From NCBI GenBank assembly GCA_033675265.1, contig JAUJYZ010001565.1, positions 372,501-436,500 on the forward strand: DNA of 64,000 nt, read 5' to 3'. Each line of letters begins with the position of its first letter. Positions within the stretch are counted from its first letter, which is position 1. The translations under genes and the position numbers were made by a program. The notes under the pieces were generated by a model. That model saw only the letters and a list, made by a program, of their open reading frames with translations. It was not told the origin of the DNA and searched no databases. This DNA is from Actinostola sp. cb2023 (taxonomy: Eukaryota > Cnidaria > Anthozoa > Actiniaria > Actinostolidae). Of this stretch, positions 1 to 40,700 are shown piece after piece.

Positions 1-396
1 GAATTGGCACCAGAATGATTAGTCTATTACGGTACAAAGCGAAAATTATTGGTAAGCCGTTGAAGTATTCCCTGGGAGTTTACGTCCGATAATGCAAAGC
101 ATGTAATGTACATGTAGCTTTCTCAAGATTCCACTGAATGTGTGATTTCTATTAATTTTATTCCAAAAAAAAAATTCCCAAAATTTGCGTTGCCAAACTC
201 GGGGTGTGGCTCATCTGTGAGTGCAGCTTATACGCCGGTGAATACGGTACTTTTCTCCATAATATCTCAGTCGAATACAGTATTATTACAAGATTATCTC
301 TTGTAAGCGACCACATCGCCCCGTCCAACAAGGGTAGTGGTATCTCATGAGAGTTTTGAGGGTCGCAATACTGTAAAACAACACCTCATGTCTCAC

Positions 397-27428
<27,032 letters not shown>

Positions 27429-27881
27429 CTTGGATGACTTGCTAAATTTGCGCGCTTGTCTGAGTTATGAAGACCGCTGGACTTAGGATAACGCAGACAC
27501 TTGTTCGGAGAGAGAAAAAGCAGGTAAAAACAGAGGGGAAAATATCGCAGATTACTGTCACACACATTATACAGAGATTCCGTTGCAGTAACGTCAATGC
27601 TGACAGGAGAAATCAAATGAATAGTTAGCAGTCGTTATAGCAATGGTTCTGTTGCTTCCGATTCCTGGCGTGACAATAGCGTGACTTCTGATCATCGCAC
27701 TTCCGGTTTTGCGCGTGACTATCACCAGATCAAATTAGTTATCAACTGATCATCCAATTATTGTACAAATATTTAACATCGGCTTCATCGCTATCTCTGC
27801 GGCGTTTTTAGCAGCACTACGTACATTGGTCATCATTATTATCGGTCAAGTTTTCAAGATTTGAGAAATTCAGAGGTCAAA
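27429..27881. promoter_or_regulatory. head-to-head intergenic region, probable bidirectional promoter
   Basis: Only 453 bp separate the ECM29 start codon (minus strand) from the mucolipin start codon (plus strand). The interval contains CACTTCCGG at about 27698-27706, an ETS/GABP-type site common in bidirectional promoters, and no obvious TATA box near either start. It must hold both 5' UTRs and core promoters unless non-coding first exons exist elsewhere. Confidence 0.6.
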
Positions 27882-28682
27882 ATGAGCGAGGCGTCACACA
27901 AAACCCAAATAACTACGTCACTGAAAACTCTATCAGGAGTCGAGGAGAGTGAAGTGTTTACACATTCAAACCCGGATTCAAATCTTTCATTTAGCATCGA
28001 AGAATATGGACATCAGCCCTCATCAGATCTAGGTTTCGAAATAGTGGACAGAGATATGGCCGAAACTGGATACAATCGTCGTGAATTCAGCCGACGTGAA
28101 GTGTTGAAGGCGAAACTAAAATACCATTACATGAACCCATGGCAGAAATACAAAGCCAGAAAGAGAAAGCCATGGAAACTAGTGATTCAGATCTTTAAAA
28201 TAATCATTGTCACCGTTCAGGTACGACTGACAATATCAATACTTGTCTGAGAGGACTTTCAGCTAACGTATATACTCAATGGATCATGCTTAAAGTTTTT
28301 ACCCAGCTTCATTTTGAGTGATATTCTAATCGTTTGACATTCCCTGCCTGTCTTGCATCGATTTATCTCTTTGTCCTATATTATTTATAGGTGGTTCTGT
28401 TTGGTACAGATAGGTTTTCAGTCGTGACATTCCTTGAAGACAACAGACAAGCATTGCAGCACCTTTTTCTAAATGACTACAGTATCAAGTCTACTGGCTC
28501 CAAGATAATCTACACACGGGATGAAGCTTTGAAATATTTACGCTATGCACATGGACAGGTAATATTTATGTTGTATAATTAGCTCTTATTTTTCTCATTT
28601 TTTATTTATTCATTCCCAATTTTCAAAACTGAGTTTATATACAGATCATGTTAGGTTATGCACCTATCAATGTAAGTCCCGT

Positions 28683-28714
<32 letters not shown>

Positions 28715-31700
28715 GTTAATTCGGGCAAGGGGTGGGGATTTATCAAAAAGAATGACATTCAGTGTTTTCTGCTTAGCGACCTCTCCTAACATTTTACCAC
28801 AGGCCACCCAAACCGCCAAATCAAATATCCCGACCCTCGAGACCATCTTTGTGATCAAAAGCCAGACCCACGGGCACATAATTTGTGCATTTGCAATCAA
28901 ATCCCAATCCATTGCACAAATACCCCTCAAGGGACTTACATTTGATAAGTGGCATTATATTGATTGATTGTTATTTTTCTACACAGTACTATAATGTTGC
29001 GGATGCAGTTGGTTCCTATGACTACACATATTTAGACTCCAATGGTTCAGTACCCCGTGTCATGCTCTGTTATGAACGCTACACAAATGTAACATTTGAT
29101 CCTGCACTTGATACATTCATTGTTGATAAAAGGATCATTCCAAGTAATAAATTGATGTGTTTATTTTATTAATTACTATCTGTATATCATCATTATCATC
29201 ATTGTCATCATCATCATCATCATCATCAACAACGTACATCATCGTCAACATCATGCAATATCATTAATATTGATTACCATATATCATCCCCATCTTCATC
29301 TAACAATATACACCTATTTCAAAAAACGTTGGCATCTGAAATCTGAATCTGAAATCTTATTATTATTGTGGGTATGAGGGTATTTTCTTGTAATTACTGG
29401 AATATGCCTACACGACCTTTAGGCGAAGACCTGCATTGGCGAATAGTGTGGCTACTGTGTTTTTAGGTCACAGATTCAGATTTCAGATTCAGATTTCAGA
29501 TGCCAACGTTTATTGAAATAGGTGTATTATTACTCCAACGAAGGCTATATAATTAAGGCTCGAAATGTTAGTACAGTTATAAGTACTCTTTTTTACTGTG
29601 TCATAGATTTCCTTTAACGATTGAATTGATCATTTCATTATACACCGACACAGCCCATACTGGTGTATCTGCTATAGTTTCCATTTATCAATATACTAGC
29701 TATATAGTTACTGACAGTCATTTTGGCTTATCCAGGTTGCAGCTATCTGCCAAAACCACAAGGGGGTTACCATATAATAACAAATTCATCCTTCCAGTTT
29801 GGCAGGTATTTTTCCTTCCTTCCTTTCCCTTCCCCTCATTTTTCCTTCTCTGAATCAATATTCTACTATACAACCTTTACTTTCTGCCTGCATGCAACAT
29901 ACTTGCTCTCCTTCCTTTCTTTCCTTCCTTCCTTGCTTCCTTGCTTCCTTGCTTCCTTCCTTCTTTCCTTCCTACATTGTACCTACCTTCCTTCCTTCCT
30001 TCCTTCCTTCCTTCCTTCCTTCCTTCCTTCCTTCCTTCCTTCCTTCCTTCCTTCCTTCCTTCCTTCCTTCCTTCCTTCCTTCCTTCCTTCCTTCCTTCCT
30101 TCCTTCCTTCCTTCCTTCCTTCCTTCCTTCCTTCCTTCCTTCCTCCTTCCTTCCTTCCTTCCTTCCTTCCTTCCTTCTTCTTCCTTCCTTCCTTCCTTCC
30201 TTCCTTCCTTCCTCCTTCCTTCCTTCCTTCCTTCCTTCCTTCCTCCTTCCTTCCTTCCTTCCTTCCTCCTTCCTTCCTTCCTTCCTCCTTCCTTCCTTCC
30301 TTCCTCCTTCCTTCCTTCCTTCCTGGAAAATATCCTTTACTGTTTGTGGTGTTTGTTTGTTGAGATACAAATCAATATATTGTTGCAATTCTTTTTGTTA
30401 CAGTTTGGTGAGCCTTAAACTCAACTTTACACTGAATGCAATTAATTTAAAAGGAGTGAGATCATGGGACAAACCATCATGTTATGCTTTAGATGTCACT
30501 GTAAGTAATTTGCTTGAAAAACAGCTCAATGCATGCATGAGAGCAATCAAATAAGTGAACGGTTGGATGAATAAACAAATTCATGAATGAATGAATGAGG
30601 TAGTAAATGAATGCAGACTGAATGAATGGTGGGATAATGAATGATTGCTGTCGGCTTAATTGATTTAATCAATTTAGTTAAAATGAATGAATGAATGTGA
30701 AGATGCAAATGAATCATAATATCACAACTGCTCAAAATATATACCGTATTTCCTTGATTAAGCTTATTTAAAATTTTGTGGCCAAGGTGGGCGCTTAAAC
30801 GAGGGAGGGCGCTTAATCGACGCTTAATATAAAAACGTGATTTGAACTTGGATTATTGTTACATAACTTCAATATGGTACTACCGTATAGGAACATGCCG
30901 TAACTTTTTAATAAAACGCAAGTTGTATACCATATTCTGCAATCTCTTACTGTACCATATTTGTTGGGGGAGGGGAGGGGGCGCTTAATCGAGGGTGGGT
31001 GCTTAGTCGAGGAAATACGGTACTGATCGTTACATTTAACCATTTCTAGATAACCTTTGATAATTCTAAACTTGATGGACAGATGCCAATCTCTCTGGGC
31101 ATGAAGAACCGTTGGCTCAAATGCAAGACAAATTCTGAGATTGATTCACCTGAGGGAGAAAGTAATAAAGAGTACAAAATAGTTTGATCACATACATGAG
31201 GGGTGGATTTAGGGTGGGGCAAAGGAGACGCACGCCCCCCTTTTGGAAACTCGAACACCTTTTTTGCCCAAAAAAATTATTTACATAAAATTTGGCTGAA
31301 ACCAATGTCCAACCTGAATGCCCCCCCCCCCCCCCCCCCCCCCCCCCTCCCCCTGCAAAATCTCTGGATCTGCGTTGTTACAGTTATGTTATGGTCTAGA
31401 GTACCCCAGCTCCGCCCAACCCACACACACCTAATCCTGATCTCTGTTATACAGTTTTTAATTAAATAGAGCAGCATACAGTTAATGGTAATAGTTTTTT
31501 ACCCTTTTTGTTTCCAGTTGGTCACCTTATTCTTGTTGGTTTTTTGGTTTTTGATGTGGTTGTTATTGTGATATGTCTACTGTCTCTAATTCTATGCCTA
31601 AGGTCATTAGTCAAATCACTGCATCTGGCCAAGGTGAGAACTGTTCATTGTGGTGGTTCACTGTACTGACATGATTTATTCAGTAATTTTGCTCCAGTTT

Positions 31701-34700
31701 TTGTTTTGAGAATGTTAGGAAAATATTTCATTGCGCATGAAACTGATTCACTTATTACACTGACTGATATGTGAGTAGATATGAGAGTATTTTGTGGGTT
31801 AATGACATATGGGAAGATCTAGGATTTTCTCAATTTGGGTGCTATATGAAGCTTTGCGAGAGAGAAACAGCTAGACAGACAGACAGACAGACAGACAAAC
31901 TGACAAAGATAGCAGGAAATACCCATAGGGGAATGGGGAGGGGGGAGGGGTGCATGTTATAGTCCCCTCAACCGACACCCTGGACCATAGCAATTAACAT
32001 CCAGGGGTCATGTGAACACCACCAATAGTCAGAAGATGTAAATTGATCTGCAGTAGAACCTCTCATATTTCATGCTCGAGAATCCAGCGGTGCTCTTCAT
32101 GCAGTGCGTGCTCGCCAAAGAGCACTGCTGGATTCTCGAGCATGCTCATAATTATAAGTGATCACCCATTTATTGTCAAGTGGTTGGTTACAGGAGGTAA
32201 CAGAGGTAATAATACTATGTTATTACTGGGTATAAGAGAGAAATCAGGATATAGTTGGGAAATCAGAATGTTGTTACTGTCACCTGGAAAGATGGTCACT
32301 CTGAAAAGTCACATCCTTTTTGGTAGATTTTTCTTTTGATGATATATGGTGGCAGCATAGTGCACCTTTATTGCCTTCGACTCGGCCATGTTGAGCTGCG
32401 TCCTTCGTAATAGACATTCAGCCACCAGCTGCAAGGAAGGATGATTAGCGCCCATTAAATGTTTTGACACTGAAATTCATCTCACTGTTTTACAGGAAGC
32501 CAGAGGCTATTTCAAGGAAGTCATTGACGATCCACTAACACTGTCCGAGATAGTTGAACTGTTTAATCTATGGTTCTGTGTCATCATTGTATCAGATTTC
32601 TTGACAATATTAGGGTCAATTTATAAAATTGCTATAGAGCAGAAGGTATGTAACCCTGTAGTATCCCAGCATGCCTCAGTGTATGTGTTCTTATACCACT
32701 TTTTCATCATCACCATGATCATCATTATCGTCATGAACCTTCATCATAATAATAATAATATTAATAATAATAATATCATCATCATAATATGATCATTATA
32801 TCATATACAACAAGCTGTTTTTGATACCTTACCCCACCGGGACAGAGAGTACTATTCTGTAGTCTACTGCTTGGGATTGCTGTATTGCTTGTTTTAATCA
32901 AACTACATCTTACCCCACCAGGACAGAGAGTACTTAATGATATCTGTAGTCTACTGCTTGGGATTGCTGTATTGCTTGTTTTAATCAAACTACACCTTAC
33001 CCCACCAGGACAGAGAGTACTATGATATCTGTAGTCTACTGCTTGGGATTGCTGTATTGCTTGTTTTAATCAAACTACATCTTACCCCACCAGGACAGAG
33101 AGTACTTAATGATATCTGTAGTCTACTGCTTGGGATTGCTGTATTGCTTGTTTTAATCAAACTACACCTTACCCCACCAGGACAGAGAGTACTATGATAT
33201 CTGTAGTCTACTGCTTGGGATTGCTGTATTGCTTGTTTTAATCAAACTACATCTTACCCCACCAGGACAGAGAGTATATACTATGATATCTGTAGTCTAC
33301 TGCTTGGGATTGCTGTATTGCTTGTTTTAATCAAACTATACCTTACCCCACCAGGACAGAGAGTACTATGATATCTGTAGTCTACTGCTTGGGATTGCTG
33401 TATTGCTTGTTTTAATCAAACTATATATCTTACCCCACCAGGACAGAGAGTACTATGATATCTGTAGTCTACTGCTTGGGATTGCTGTATTGCTTGTTTT
33501 AATCAAACTACACCTTACCCCACCAGGACAGAGAGTACTATGATATCTGTAGTCTACTGCTTGGTATTGCTGTATTGCTTGTTTTAATCAAACTACACCT
33601 TACCCCACCAGGGACAGAGAGTACTATGATATCTGTAGTCTACTGCTTGGGATTGCTGTATTGCTTGTTTTAATCAAACTACACCTTACCCCACCAGGAC
33701 AGAGAGTATATACTATGATATCTGTAGTCTACTGCTTGGGATTGCTGTATTGCTTGTTTTAATCAAACTATACCTTACCCCCCACCAGGACAGAGAGTAC
33801 TATGATATCTGTAGTCTACTGCTTGGGATTGCTGTATTGCTTGTTTTAATCAAACTACACCTTACCCCACCAGGACAGAGAGTATATACTATGATATCTG
33901 TAGTCTACTGCTTGGGATTGCTGTATTGCTTGTTTTAATCAAACTACACCTTACCCCACCAGGACAGAGAGTACTATGATATCTGTAGTCTACTGCTTGG
34001 GATTGCTGTATTGCTTGTTTTAATCAAACTACATCTTACCCCACCAGGACAGAGAGTATATACTATGATATCTGTAGTCTACTGCTTGGGATTTGCTGTA
34101 TTGCTTGTTTTAATCAAAAACTATACCTTACCCCACCAGGACAGAGAGTACTATGATATCTGTAGTCTACTGCTTGGTATTGCTGTATTGCTTGTTTTAA
34201 TCAAACTACATCTTACCCCACCAGGACAGAGAGTACTATGATATCTGTAGTCTACTGCTTGGGATTGCTGTATTGCTTGTTTTAATCAAACTACACCTTA
34301 CCCCACCAGGACAGAGAGTACTATGATATCTGTAGTCTACTGCTTGGGATTGCTGTATTGCTTGTTTTAATCAAACTACACCTTACCCCACCAGGACAGA
34401 GAGTATATACTATGATATCTGTATAGTCTACTGCTTGGGATTGCTGTATTGCTTGTTTTAATCAAACTATACCTTACCCCACCAGGACAGAGAGTACTAT
34501 GATATCTGTAGTCTACTGCTTGGGATTGCTGTATTGCTTGTTTTAATCAAACTACACCTTACCCCACCAGGACAGAGAGTATATACTATGATATCTGTAG
34601 TCTACTGCTTGGGATGGGATTATTGCTTGTTTTAATCAAACTACACCTTACCCCACCAGGACAGAGAGTACTATGATATCTGTAGTCTACTGCTTGGGAT

Positions 34701-37681
34701 TGCTGTATTGCTTGTTTTAATCAAACTACATCTTACCCCACCAGGACAGAGAGTATATACTATGATATCTGTAGTCTACTGCTTGGGATTGCTGTATTGC
34801 TTGTTTTAATCAAACTATACCTTACCCCACCAGGACAGAGAGTACTATGATATCTGTAGTCTACTGCTTGGTATTGCTGTATTGCTTGTTTTAATCAAAC
34901 TACATCTTACCCCACCAGGACAGAGAGTACTATGATATCTGTAGTCTACTGCTTGGGATTGCTGTATTGCTTGTTTTAATCAAACTACACCTTACCCCAC
35001 CAGGACAGAGAGTACTATGATATCTGTAGTCTACTGCTTGGGATTGCTGTATTGCTTGTTTTAATCAAACTACATCTTACCCCACCAGGACAGAGAGTAC
35101 TATGATATCTGTAGTCTACTGCTTGGGATTGCTGTATTGCTTGTTTTAATCAAACTACATCTTACCCCACCAGGACAGAGAGTACTATGATATCTGTAGT
35201 CTACTGCTTGGTATTGCTGTATTGCTTGTTTTAATCAAACTACACCTTACCCCACCAGGACAGAGAGTACTATGATATCTGTAGTCTACTGCTTGGGATT
35301 GCTGTATTGCTTGTTTTAATCAAACTATACCTTACCCCACCAGGACAGAGAGTACTATGATATCTGTAGTCTACTGCTTGGGATTGCTGTATTGCTTGTT
35401 TTAATCAAACTACACCTTACCCCACCAGGACAGAGAGTACTATGATATCTGTAGTCTACTGCTTGGGATTGCTGTATTGCTTGTTTTAATCAAACTACAC
35501 CTTACCCCACCAGGACAGAGAGTACTATGATATCTGTAGTCTACTGCTTGGGATTGCTGTATTGCTTGTTTTAATCAAACTACACCTTACCCCACCAGGA
35601 CAGAGAGTACTATATGATATCTGTAGTCTACTGCTTGGGATTGCTGTATTGCTTGTTTTAATCAAACTACACCTTACCCCACCAGGACAGAGAGTACTAT
35701 GATATCTGTAGTCTACTGCTTGGGATTGCTGTATTGCTTGTTTTAATCAAACTACACCTTACCCCACCAGGACAGAGAGTATATACTATGATATCTGTAG
35801 TCTACTGCTTGGGATTGCTGTATTGCTTGTTTTAATCAAACTATACCTTACCCCACCAGGACAGAGAGTACTATGATATCTGTAGTCTACTGCTTGGGAT
35901 TGCTGTATTGCTTGTTTTAATCAAACTACACCTTACCCCACCAGGACAGAGAGTATATACTATGATATCTGTAGTCTACTGCTTGGGATTGCTGTATTGC
36001 TTGTTTTAATCAAACTACACCTTACCCCACCAGGACAGAGAGTACTATGATATCTGTAGTCTACTGCTTGGGATTGCTGTATTGCTTGTTTTAATCAAAC
36101 TACATCTTACCCCACCAGGACAGAGAGTATATACTATGATATCTGTAGTCTACTGCTTGGGATTGCTGTATTGCTTGTTTTAATCAAACTATACCTTACC
36201 CCACCAGGACAGAGAGTACTATGATATCTGTAGTCTACTGCTTGGTATTGCTGTATTGCTTGTTTTAATCAAACTACATCTTACCCCACCAGGACAGAGA
36301 GTACTATGATATCTGTAGTCTACTGCTTGGGATTGCTGTATTGCTTGTTTTAATCAAACTACACCTTACCCCACCAGGACAGAGAGTACTATGATATCTG
36401 TAGTCTACTGCTTGGGATTGCTGTATTGCTTGTTTTAATCAAACTACATCTTACCCCACCAGGACAGAGAGTACTATGATATCTGTAGTCTACTGCTTGG
36501 GATTGCTGTATTGCTTGTTTTAATCAAACTACATCTTACCCCACCAGGACAGAGAGTACTATGATATCTGTAGTCTACTGCTTGGTATTGCTGTATTGCT
36601 TGTTTTAATCAAACTACACCTTACCCCACCAGGACAGAGAGTACTATGATATCTGTAGTCTACTGCTTGGGATTGCTGTATTGCTTGTTTTAATCAAACT
36701 ATACCTTACCCCACCAGGACAGAGAGTACTATGATATCTGTAGTCTACTGCTTGGGATTGCTGTATTGCTTGTTTTAATCAAACTACACCTTACCCCACC
36801 AGGACAGAGAGTACTATGATATCTGTAGTCTATTGCTTGGGATTGCTGTATTGCTTGTTTTAATCAAACTATACCTTACCCCACCAGGACAGAGAGTACT
36901 ATGATATCTGTAGTCTACTGCTTGGGATTGCTGTATTGCTTGTTTTAATCAAACTACACCTTACCCCACCAGGACAGAGAGTACTATGATATCTGTAGTC
37001 TACTGCTTGGGATTGCTGTATTGCTTGTTTTTAATCAAACTACATCTTACCCCACCAGGACAGAGAGTATATACTATGATATCTGTAGTCTACTGCTTGG
37101 GATTGCTGTATTGCTTGTTTTAATCAAACTATACCTTACCCCACCAGGACAGAGAGTACTATGATATCTGTAGTCTACTGCTTGGGATTGCTGTATTGCT
37201 TGTTTGGTGCGGTCTTCTACGGTTTCTTGAATATTTCCCGCAATACAACGTGAGTTACTCAGTCTCCACATTCATTCTGTAATAATACGTCATTCACGTA
37301 TAAAGGCCCAGACACACGGTGAAACTTTTCTTGCAACTTTGCGCGCAACAGTTGCAGAAGTAGGATTGAGTTCTACTTCTGCAACCGTTGCGCGCAACGT
37401 TGCATGGTGTGACACCCCAAAAAACATTGTTACGCGCAACGTTTCAAGAACAGTTGCGTCGTGTGTCTGGGCCTTAACGCGAGTGATATTCTTGGGACGA
37501 CCCGTGTGTACATGATATGATCATTGAAATCCCGCACGATTGAAAGTCCACTAATCTATATATATATGATATATTTGCGCCTTGTGGAATTGATTTAAGT
37601 ATGCTTTGTTTTTGTATATATATTCTTTGTTATTATCGTATATTATCGTTACTGTATATTTATTATTATTATTATTATTAC

Positions 37682-37738
<57 letters not shown>

Positions 37739-40700
37739 CATCATTATTATTATTATTATTATTATTATATCATCATTATTATTATTATTATACTATTATT
37801 ATTATTATTATTATATCATCATTATTATTATTATTATTATTACTATTATTATTATTATTACTATTATTATTACCGGTATTATTATTATTGTTGTGTTTTT
37901 TGACGTATTTATATAAGGAAAAATCTCAAAATAAGCATTGTACTTGTAGGCGTTACTGGTGACAGTCAAAGACGCTGGTCCCAGTGTTCTTCGATTCTGT
38001 ATCTGTAGTGGGGTTTTGTTCATGGGGTTTACATTTTGTGGCTGGATTGTACTTGGACCTCATCATGAAAAGGTTTGATGGCTTCCACATGTTCGATGAT
38101 TTGTCTTTCCTTTTGCAACCCAATCTTCCCTGCCTTCTCTCCTCCTTTTCATTTCTTTCTTTACTTTCTTCTTTCTCCCTTTCCTTTCTCCCTTTCCTTT
38201 CTCCCTTTCCTTTCTCCCTTTCCTTTCTCCCTTTCCTTCTCCCATTCCTTTCTCCCATTCCTTTCTCCCATTCCTTTCTCCCTTTCCTTTCTCCCTTTCC
38301 TTTCTCCCTTTCCTTTCTCCCTTTCCTTTCTCCCTTTCCTTTCTCCCTTTTCTTTCTCCTTTCCTTTCTCCCTTTCCTTTCTCCCTTTCCTTTCTCCCTT
38401 TCCTTTCTCCCTTTCCTTTCTCCCTTTCCTTTCTCCCTTTCCTTTCTCCCTTTCCTTTCTCCCTTTCCTTTCTCCCTTTCCTTTCTCCCTTTCCTTTCTC
38501 CCTTTCCTTTCTCCCTTTCCTTTCTCCCTTTCCTTTCTCCCTTTCCTTTCTCCCTTTCCTTTCTCCCATTTTTCTCTTTGGCCTTGTTCTCCGTTTCTTG
38601 TTTTCACCCTAACTTATTTTTATTGTTACTTCTATTCCTTGCTTTCTTTCTTTTCTCCTTCTTACCTTAAATTCATTCCCCTTCGTTCAATTCTTCTTTC
38701 CCTTCCTTCCTTTCTTCCTACTTCTCTCTTCCTTCCTTCCTTCCTTCCGTGCTTTCTCTCTTTCTTCCTTCCCCTCCCTCCTTTATTCATTTTCGTTATG
38801 TGTTTTTTCATCATCGACATTCTTCCCATGATCTGGTTTCTACAAGTAATTGACTGCAGTATGTTTATTTCGTTATTAGTTTCGAGATACGACTATAACA
38901 GCTGAATGCCTTTACTCACTGATCAATGGTGATGACATGTACAACACGTACGCGTTAGTCAGCCCAAAAAGTGAAGCTATTTGGATCTACAGTAAACTGT
39001 ACTTGTATGTCTTCATCTCGCTCTTCATCTATGTTGTACTAAGCTTGTTTATTGGTATTATCTCCGACACGTACGAACGTCTTAAGGTAAGTTCGATTCG
39101 ACATCCATTTATTGATGAATACAGATGACTAAATTGAATCAGTTGGGTGAAACAGTCTAGAAAAGTAACTGAGTAAATGGATAGGTAATTAATGGTGGTG
39201 ATGATTGTGTGAGACGATTCAGTGGTGGGTGAGGTAGTCGAGACTGTATACACCTATTTCAAATAACGTTGTCGCGTTCAAAGCAACAACCGTCAAGCCA
39301 AGACCGAAATGAATGCTGGTTTGACCTATTTTCTATGGAACGAAGTGTGATATGCAAACAAGCACGTGGAAATGTTCACATTTTGTTAATTAGTCCTTGT
39401 AAAAACAATTGTGATTTAAATAATTGTCAGCACATAACCAGCATTCACTTCGGTCTTGGCTTGACGCTTGTTGCTTTGAACGCGACAACGTTACAGTCAT
39501 TTGCAAAAATTCTGGCCGCTACGAAATATCAATATATCAATATATCGGGTGCATTATGGGTAATTAAATAATCGAAAATTCCCCTTAAGGTGACTCGATG
39601 GGGTTTTTGAGTTACGATACCTCTCCACTTTAAGCCGCTAGCACACTACTGGAAACAATCTCAAAGTAAAGCGACTGTTACAGCTGTGCTTGTGAAAGAT
39701 GAAAGTGTGAGATGAGGTAAGTTTTATGGACATCGGGGTTACCATAGCAACGTGGTGACGCCATCACCCTTTTTATTTAAAGCGTAGTTTCTTGCCTTCG
39801 AGGCAACTTTGGAGAAAATCCTTCTCAGTATGCATTGCTGACATGATTGTCTTAAGATCGACGAAGTCTAAAGAAATTCTAAGAGAGCGTTTTCGAGAAA
39901 TTTTAAGATGATTTTTTTAGGTACAAAAATACAGCCAAAACAAAACAATTGAATCAGTTTGTCACTATCCGCGCATTTAAGATGCAATGTAACGCATTTT
40001 GCACTTACATCATTCCTGTGCCATTGAACATACTTCTGCGAAGAATTAAAGGAGATCGCTAAATATGATTTCGAGAAAACTGCCTCAAAGTAAATGTGTC
40101 TTTTTGTCATTTTTGTGAAATTATTCTCTGTGTCTACTAAAGTGGCCACGAAATGAAATCCGATTGATGAATGTTTTTAAAATTTACTCTTTAAAGAGAT
40201 TTATTAATATCCAACACCGTCTCCAAGTTTCAAGTTTATTGAAAACTTATAACGCTGTCAGTTTTTAATCTCAATTCGGGAAGTATCGGCAACGATTTTC
40301 TTTCTACTGGCTTGTTTATGGCTTATTATGCATCCTCATTGTCTTGAGTTTCCATACTCTTGTGAATTCCAGCACACTATGAATTAATAGAACGCCTGAT
40401 TGCTTTCCGAAGATGGTTCCGAAATATTCTAATCTGACTAGCCAAGAATACAATATAACAATGAACGACTGGTGAACACTTGTCACACTGTCGTTCTAGC
40501 CGTAATGTGACCATGGTTCGCGTTTCGAACGACCGCAAAAGAAAAGCCTCTGTGATTAACAGAAACCGGGAGTTAGAAAAACAGAAAAGGACTGAAAATG
40601 AACGACAGTGTGACAAGTGTTCATCATTCATTGCTATATTGTATTGTTGGCTAGTCAGATTAGAATATTTCGGAACCATATCTTCGGAAAGCAATCAGGC

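Noticed and set aside
29723..30554. Proline/serine/leucine-rich ORFs
   Set aside because: The LPSFLPSF pattern comes from (CCTT)n; the only coding pieces here are mucolipin exons 4 and 5, in specific frames.
32808..37205. Many functional alternative S4 exons (mutually exclusive cassette)
   Set aside because: Internal copies lack the 3' half of the exon and any donor, and several carry frame-shifting insertions.
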